The translations under genes and the position numbers were made by a program. From the NCBI GenBank assembly GCA_012511485.1, contig JAAZFZ010000342.1, forward strand, positions 1-8,366: a DNA stretch of 8,366 bases, written 5' to 3'. How positions within the stretch are numbered: position 1 is the first letter of the stretch; every line of letters starts with the position of its first letter. This document shows positions 5,814 to 8,366 of this stretch, one piece after another. The notes under the pieces are model-generated. The model searched no databases. It saw only the letters and a program-made list of their open reading frames with translations, and had not been told where the DNA came from. The stretch is from Clostridiales bacterium. GTDB taxonomy: Bacteria; Bacillota; Clostridia; Oscillospirales; Acutalibacteraceae.

Positions 5814-6599
5814 ATGGAGAGAATCACAAGCCGTTCAAACGAAAAAATAAAGCAGGCCGCAGCTCTCCTCGCCTCACCTAAGGCAAGGCAGGAGAGCGGT
5901 CTCTTTCTTCTCGAAGGGGCAAGGCTGTGTGAGGATGCAGCAAAAAACGGCATTGAAATTGTAAGACTGTTTTTCACCGAAGCTGCCGCACAAAAATATT
6001 CCGAAAGGCTCACACCGATATTTGAAAAAGCCTGCGAGCAATTTGAAATATCGGAGGAGGTTAGCTTTCGCCTCTCCGATACGCAGTCACCGCAGGGAGT
6101 GTTCTGCGTCTGCAGGGCGCAGAAAAGGTTAAGCTCCCAAACGCTTATGGATATTAATGGCAGGTACATTGCACTCGAAAATATTCAGGACCCTTCAAAC
6201 CTCGGCGCCGTCAGCCGTGCCGCTGAAGCACTCGGCATAAGCGGGCTCATAGTCAGCGGCGGTTGCGATATTTATAACCCAAAAGCCCAGCGCGCCGCAA
6301 TGGGCTCACTGCTGAGAATTCCCGTAATTATCACAGAGAATTTAACATCTCTATTGATTTTCTCGAAACAAAAGGGTATGCTTACTCTTGCTTCTACACC
6401 GGATACGGGTGCAATGAATATCTCTAATGTAAAGCCTGAGGGCGGGGCGGTTCTTGTTGTGGGCAACGAGGGCAGCGGAATTACCCGTGAAGTCATGGAT
6501 ATATGCAGCCTGAAAGTGACAATCCCGATGAAGGGCAGGGCGCAGTCCATGAATGCCGCAACAGCCGCCGCAATACTAATGTGGGAACTGGTGAAGTGA
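5814..6599 (+). CDS. TrmH/SpoU family rRNA 2'-O-methyltransferase (YsgA/RlmP-like)
   Basis: The 261-residue product has an L30e-like N-terminal domain (GLFLLEGARLCEDA at 29-42; QSPQGVFCV at 91-99) and a SPOUT domain with the three family motifs: NLGAVSRAAEALG (129-141), VVGNEGSGI (215-223) and IPMKGRAQSMNAATAA (237-252). It is thus a predicted SAM-dependent ribose methyltransferase. The overall form resembles Bacillus YsgA (RlmP), which 2'-O-methylates a guanosine in the 23S rRNA A loop, and the closeness to rplT fits, but the exact target is inferred. ATG 5814 is chosen because AAAGGA (5803-5808) is five bases upstream; an in-frame GTG at 5763 is inside the rplT terminator. A short hairpin (GGCG 5788-5791 with CGCC 5798-5801) lies just before the ribosome binding site. 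It is followed by dprA after one base. It is clearly distinct from the rlmB gene upstream. Confidence 0.88.
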   Translation: MERITSRSNEKIKQAAALLASPKARQESGLFLLEGARLCEDAAKNGIEIVRLFFTEAAAQKYSERLTPIFEKACEQFEISEEVSFRLSDTQSPQGVFCVCRAQKRLSSQTLMDINGRYIALENIQDPSNLGAVSRAAEALGISGLIVSGGCDIYNPKAQRAAMGSLLRIPVIITENLTSLLIFSKQKGMLTLASTPDTGAMNISNVKPEGGAVLVVGNEGSGITREVMDICSLKVTIPMKGRAQSMNAATAAAILMWELVK

Positions 6600-6600
6600 T

Positions 6601-7833
6601 ATGGATATCAGGCCATACTGGGTGTGGCTTCAGATGGCGCTGGGAGTCAGGGCAAGAATTGACGAAATAATGGCAGTTTTTAAGTCGCCACAGGCTCTCT
6701 ACGATTCGGGGGCAGTCCAATGGCGGCTTTCGGGAGTGTTCACCTCTGCCCAGATTCAGAGGCTAGAAAAGACGAGAATCGAAAAGGCCAACGAGATTGT
6801 CCGGCTGTGCGATATAAACTCATGGAGTGTCGTCACACCTGACAGCTCACTCTATCCCCCTTTGCTGCTTGAAATTTGCGACTATCCGGCAGTGCTCTAT
6901 GTATGGGGCGATTTGAAGTGCCTGAAAAACAGGATATCTGTTGCCGTTGTCGGCACTCGTTCCGCTTCGAGGCATAGCCTTGATGTGGCGGGCAGACTCT
7001 GCGCGTCCCTCGCAAGGGCGTGTGCGGTTGTAATCAGCGGAGGTGCTTTGGGTGTTGACAGTGCTGCCCATACCGGCGCTATATTCGGCGGTGGCAAAAC
7101 CGTCGCGGTGCTCGGCTGCGGGCTTGCGGCAAAATATCTTATGGATAACAGCGCTTTGAGGAAAAACATTTCCCAAAACGGGGCGGTAATAAGCGAATAC
7201 CCGCCAGACACACCGCCGATAGGTCAGAATTTCCCGATAAGGAACAGAATAATATCGGGTCTGAGCTACGGCACGGTTGTCATTGAAGCGGGTGAAAGGA
7301 GCGGCTCGCTTATAACTGCAAGGCTTGCCGCAGAGCAGGGCAGAGATGTTTTTGCCGTGCCTGGGGATGTCATAAGCTCCTCCTTCACCGGGGCAAACAG
7401 GCTTATTACGGACGGGGCAAGGCCGATTTTTTCCGCTGCGGATGTTCTTTGCGATTATGCGGTTACATATCCGGAGTTTTTGGATATTAATAAAATTGAG
7501 AGGACACTTGACGGTGAGCCAATACCCTTGGGCAGGGTAATTTCGTCCGCAAAACCGCAAATCGCTCATAACTCAGGTCATAATAAAAAAGAAAAAAGCG
7601 GTAAACTAAAGGAGGTTTTAAAGCCTCCCTCACCGCAAAAAAGAAAGCTAGAAAACGGAGCGGATGACAATGTAAGGAAGGTTTATGCCTGCTTTGAGGA
7701 TAAGCCTTTGCAGACAGATGAAATAATCCGCAAATGCTGCCTTGAAACCTCAATTGTAATTGAAGCGTTGACAAGGCTCGAGATTTGCGGTTTAATACAA
7801 CTTGAATCAGGCAACAGATATATTCTCAAATAA
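6601..7833 (+). CDS. dprA: DNA processing protein DprA (Smf)
   Basis: DprA binds single-stranded DNA and loads RecA onto it during natural transformation; it is also kept in many bacteria not known to be competent. The 410-residue product has a short N-terminal helical domain (about 1-65), then the Rossmann-like DprA core with VAVVGTRSAS (114-123), SGGALGVDSAAHTGA (146-160), KTVAVLGCGL (166-175), FPIRNRIISGLS (211-222), EAGERSGSLITARLAAEQG (229-247) and VFAVPGD (250-256). A Lys-rich linker (about 305-355) leads to a C-terminal winged-helix-like domain (about 356-410), as in full-length DprA. ATG starts one base after the methyltransferase stop, with only a weak GGTGA ribosome binding site (6590-6594), which suggests translational coupling. 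The dprA-topA order is the arrangement found in B. subtilis. Confidence 0.95.
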   Translation: MDIRPYWVWLQMALGVRARIDEIMAVFKSPQALYDSGAVQWRLSGVFTSAQIQRLEKTRIEKANEIVRLCDINSWSVVTPDSSLYPPLLLEICDYPAVLYVWGDLKCLKNRISVAVVGTRSASRHSLDVAGRLCASLARACAVVISGGALGVDSAAHTGAIFGGGKTVAVLGCGLAAKYLMDNSALRKNISQNGAVISEYPPDTPPIGQNFPIRNRIISGLSYGTVVIEAGERSGSLITARLAAEQGRDVFAVPGDVISSSFTGANRLITDGARPIFSAADVLCDYAVTYPEFLDINKIERTLDGEPIPLGRVISSAKPQIAHNSGHNKKEKSGKLKEVLKPPSPQKRKLENGADDNVRKVYACFEDKPLQTDEIIRKCCLETSIVIEALTRLEICGLIQLESGNRYILK

Positions 7834-7855
7834 TTTCATCGCATAGGAGAAAGAA

Positions 7856-8366
7856 ATGTCAAAATTAGTTATTGTGGAGTCACCCGCAAAGGCAAAAAGT
7901 ATTAAGAAATATTTAGGCTCTGGCTTTGAGGTCACTTCATCAATGGGGCATATCAGGGATTTGCCTGCTGCAAGGCTTAGCGTTGATGTGAAAAATGATT
8001 TTGAGCCGAAATACTCCATTATTAAGGGGAAGGAAAAGCTGGTCAAACATCTCAAGGAGCTTGTTGCCGAAAGTGAGCAGGTTTACCTTGCAACTGACCC
8101 CGACCGTGAAGGGGAGGCAATATCCTGGCACCTTGCCGTTCTTCTCGGGCTTGACATTAAGAGCAATAACCGTGTAACCTTTAATGAAATAACCAAGATG
8201 GGCGTACGCACCGGGATGGAAAAGCCGAGGGAGGTTGACATGAACCTTGTCAACGCCCAGCAGGCGCGGCGTATTCTTGACAGGCTTGTCGGCTACCGTT
8301 TAAGCCCTTTCGTTTCGCAAAAAATTCGCAGGGGGCTTTCAGCAGGCCGAGTTCAGAGCGTTGTAG
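7856..8366 (+). CDS. topA: DNA topoisomerase I, N-terminal part, partial
   Basis: The first 170 codons of a type IA topoisomerase, which relaxes negatively supercoiled DNA through a tyrosine-linked strand break. The TOPRIM domain is evident: LVIVESPAKAKSI (4-16, catalytic Glu8), SSMGHIRDLP (28-37) and ATDPDREGEAISWHL (79-93) with the acidic triad Asp81-Asp83-Glu85. Further type IA signatures are RVTFNEIT (106-113), NAQQARRILDRLVGYRLSP (133-151) and GLSAGRVQSV (160-169). The active-site tyrosine and C-terminal zinc domains lie beyond the right edge. The ribosome binding site AGGAG (7845-7849) is six bases before ATG. It lies 22 bases after dprA with no terminator between, so the two genes are probably co-transcribed. 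Confidence 0.97.
   Translation, partial: MSKLVIVESPAKAKSIKKYLGSGFEVTSSMGHIRDLPAARLSVDVKNDFEPKYSIIKGKEKLVKHLKELVAESEQVYLATDPDREGEAISWHLAVLLGLDIKSNNRVTFNEITKMGVRTGMEKPREVDMNLVNAQQARRILDRLVGYRLSPFVSQKIRRGLSAGRVQSVV

Noticed and set aside
6847..7569. A 240-codon minus-strand open frame opposite dprA.
   Set aside because: The plus strand encodes a full, motif-complete DprA; the antisense frame follows from its codon composition and shows no recognisable domain.
7608..7628. AAAGGAGG inside dprA followed by a GGAGG/CCTCC hairpin, suggesting an internal start or regulatory element.
   Set aside because: The nearest ATG downstream is tens of bases away, and the sequence simply encodes the Lys-rich linker of DprA.

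Overview
The window looks like a chromosomal core region of a spore-forming, fairly low-GC Firmicute, most likely a gut-type Clostridium relative (Oscillospiraceae/Ruminococcaceae-like). The signs are strong AGGAGG-type ribosome binding sites, TTGACA/TATAAT promoters, a SpoIIE-like sporulation gene, the infC-rpmI-rplT operon behind an attenuator leader, and the dprA-topA pair known from Firmicutes. The lineage is inferred from gene content only.

Layout. Bases 1-456 (minus strand) hold the first 152 codons of a SpoIIE-like membrane protein that runs off the left edge. A divergent intergenic region (457-702) carries a clear extended -10 promoter for the rightward genes and a weak candidate Spo0A-type promoter for spoIIE. 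The rightward unit starts with rlmB (703-1461), a 23S rRNA 2'-O-methyltransferase. Twenty-two bases later comes a 950-residue membrane protein (1484-4336). I read this protein as a catalytically dead relative of heavy-metal (P1B) P-type ATPases. The eight-segment membrane layout and long ungapped stretches of similarity remain. The CPC, DKTGT, SEHP and TGDN motifs are substituted, and TGE and GDGxND are absent. It also carries a 400-residue acidic cytoplasmic extension. This is the most unusual item in the window.

A strong promoter at 4396-4424 then drives the translation-factor/ribosomal-protein operon: a structured leader with an intrinsic terminator (4431-4580), infC with a non-AUG start (AUC at 4596), rpmI and rplT. 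A 13-bp hairpin terminator follows rplT at 5747-5777. Downstream are a second TrmH/SpoU methyltransferase (5814-6599, similar to YsgA/RlmP), dprA (6601-7833, one base after the previous stop) and the start of topA (7856 to the right edge). These three are closely packed and probably form one transcription unit, but I see no convincing promoter between the terminator and the methyltransferase.

The common theme is ribosome biogenesis and translation (two rRNA methyltransferases, IF3, bL35, bL20), followed by DNA handling (DprA, topoisomerase I). There are no tRNA or rRNA genes, CRISPR arrays, insertion sequences or phage signs. The degenerate ATPase-like protein is the one gene whose role cannot be read from its neighbours.
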